This document shows, piece by piece, positions 5,903-6,191 of a stretch of 6,191 bases of DNA; the stretch's first letter is position 1, and each line of letters opens with the position of its first letter. This stretch comes from Streptosporangiaceae bacterium (lineage in GTDB: Bacteria > Actinomycetota > Actinomycetes > Streptosporangiales > Streptosporangiaceae). A model generated the notes under the pieces. That model was given only the letters and a program-made list of their open reading frames with translations. It was not told the origin of the DNA and ran no database searches. The DNA is taken from contig JASHQP010000134.1 of the NCBI GenBank assembly GCA_030039095.1, positions 1 through 6,191 of the forward strand, given 5' to 3'. The position numbers and the translations under genes were made by a program.

Positions 5903-6191
5903 GTTACGAAGATCGGTTCGCTCGCCTTGGCAGGCGGCCGGACCGGGGCGATGAGCCGGGTAAAGCCGAGCCTGCGCACGTTTTCGCGAAGAGCGGCAAG
6001 CGTGGCGACAGACAGGCCCTGGCGCTGGTGGTCTGGATGAACCGCGATCTCCAGCGCGCACACCGTATCGGGGATGACTTCATCCATGGCGTCCTCGGCA
6101 GCCCAGACCGCGATCTGATCCCAGCCCGCGGCCGGGTAGCTGTCGCGGCTGTCCCTGGCGGAGGAGAACGGGACGCTCACTCCCCGCGACA
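5887..6191 (-). CDS. GNAT acetyltransferase, 5'-partial and C-terminally truncated, possible pseudogene
   Basis: The frame is open to the right edge. A GTG at 6180 is the only start seen, but relatives carry about a hundred residues before this point, so the start is probably outside the window. From 6180, residues 36-80 form the GNAT core: ALEIAVHPD (42-50), then the acetyl-CoA pyrophosphate-binding loop QRQGLS (52-57), an Ala-rich helix, and a RLGFTRLIAPVRP strand (70-82). The preceding SVPFS and GWDQIAVWAAED blocks also fit a recognisable actinobacterial GNAT subfamily. In the relatives I recall, APVRPxxKxxEP continues for about a hundred more residues. Here it is replaced after 5914 by an eight-residue tail and TAA. 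The missing C-terminal part suggests a remnant rather than an active enzyme. The acceptor substrate is unknown. Confidence 0.65.
   Translation of the reverse strand, partial: SRGVSVPFSSARDSRDSYPAAGWDQIAVWAAEDAMDEVIPDTVCALEIAVHPDHQRQGLSVATLAALRENVRRLGFTRLIAPVRPPAKASEPIFVTAACN

Noticed and set aside
1..6191. CRISPR array, tRNA, rRNA or insertion sequence
   Set aside because: No regularly spaced repeats, no cloverleaf or rRNA-like stretches, and no transposase frame or terminal inverted repeats were seen on either strand.

Overview
The window comes from a high-GC Gram-positive bacterium, most likely a filamentous actinobacterium. Codon third positions are strongly G/C. The xylose isomerase is close to the Streptomyces enzymes, and the secreted proteins are of actinobacterial type. 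Genus cannot be fixed from the sequence.

Left part, plus strand (1-2513). The 3' part of a secreted protein with a GH25/DUF1906-like (lysozyme-type TIM-barrel) domain enters from the left edge and ends at 885. A 164-base gap follows, then a 487-residue secreted protein of unknown function (1050-2513). The gap is the most interesting stretch here. It holds an extended -10 promoter (942-950), a near-perfect palindrome at the predicted transcription start (956-967), and a leader (966-1041) that folds on paper into a compact three-way junction. The closing 11-bp stem of that fold takes in the Shine-Dalgarno sequence. This is a candidate cis-regulatory RNA or riboswitch that I cannot assign to a known class.

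Middle, minus strand (2586-5209). A two-gene D-xylose catabolic operon is transcribed right to left: xylB (xylulokinase) first, then xylA (xylose isomerase), with a 4-base GTGA overlap. XylA converts D-xylose to D-xylulose and XylB phosphorylates it to D-xylulose 5-phosphate for the pentose phosphate pathway. No xylose transporter or regulator gene lies in the window. The region upstream of xylB (5210-5404) contains two operator-like inverted repeats. The 3' ends of xylA and the secreted-protein gene converge across a 38-bp imperfect tandem duplication.

Right part, minus strand (5405-6191). A hicB-hicA type II toxin-antitoxin pair (antitoxin first, ATGA overlap) lies immediately after a GNAT acetyltransferase reading frame. 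That frame stops soon after the acetyl-CoA motif, much earlier than relatives I recall, which suggests a 3'-truncated remnant left by recombination at the toxin-antitoxin boundary.
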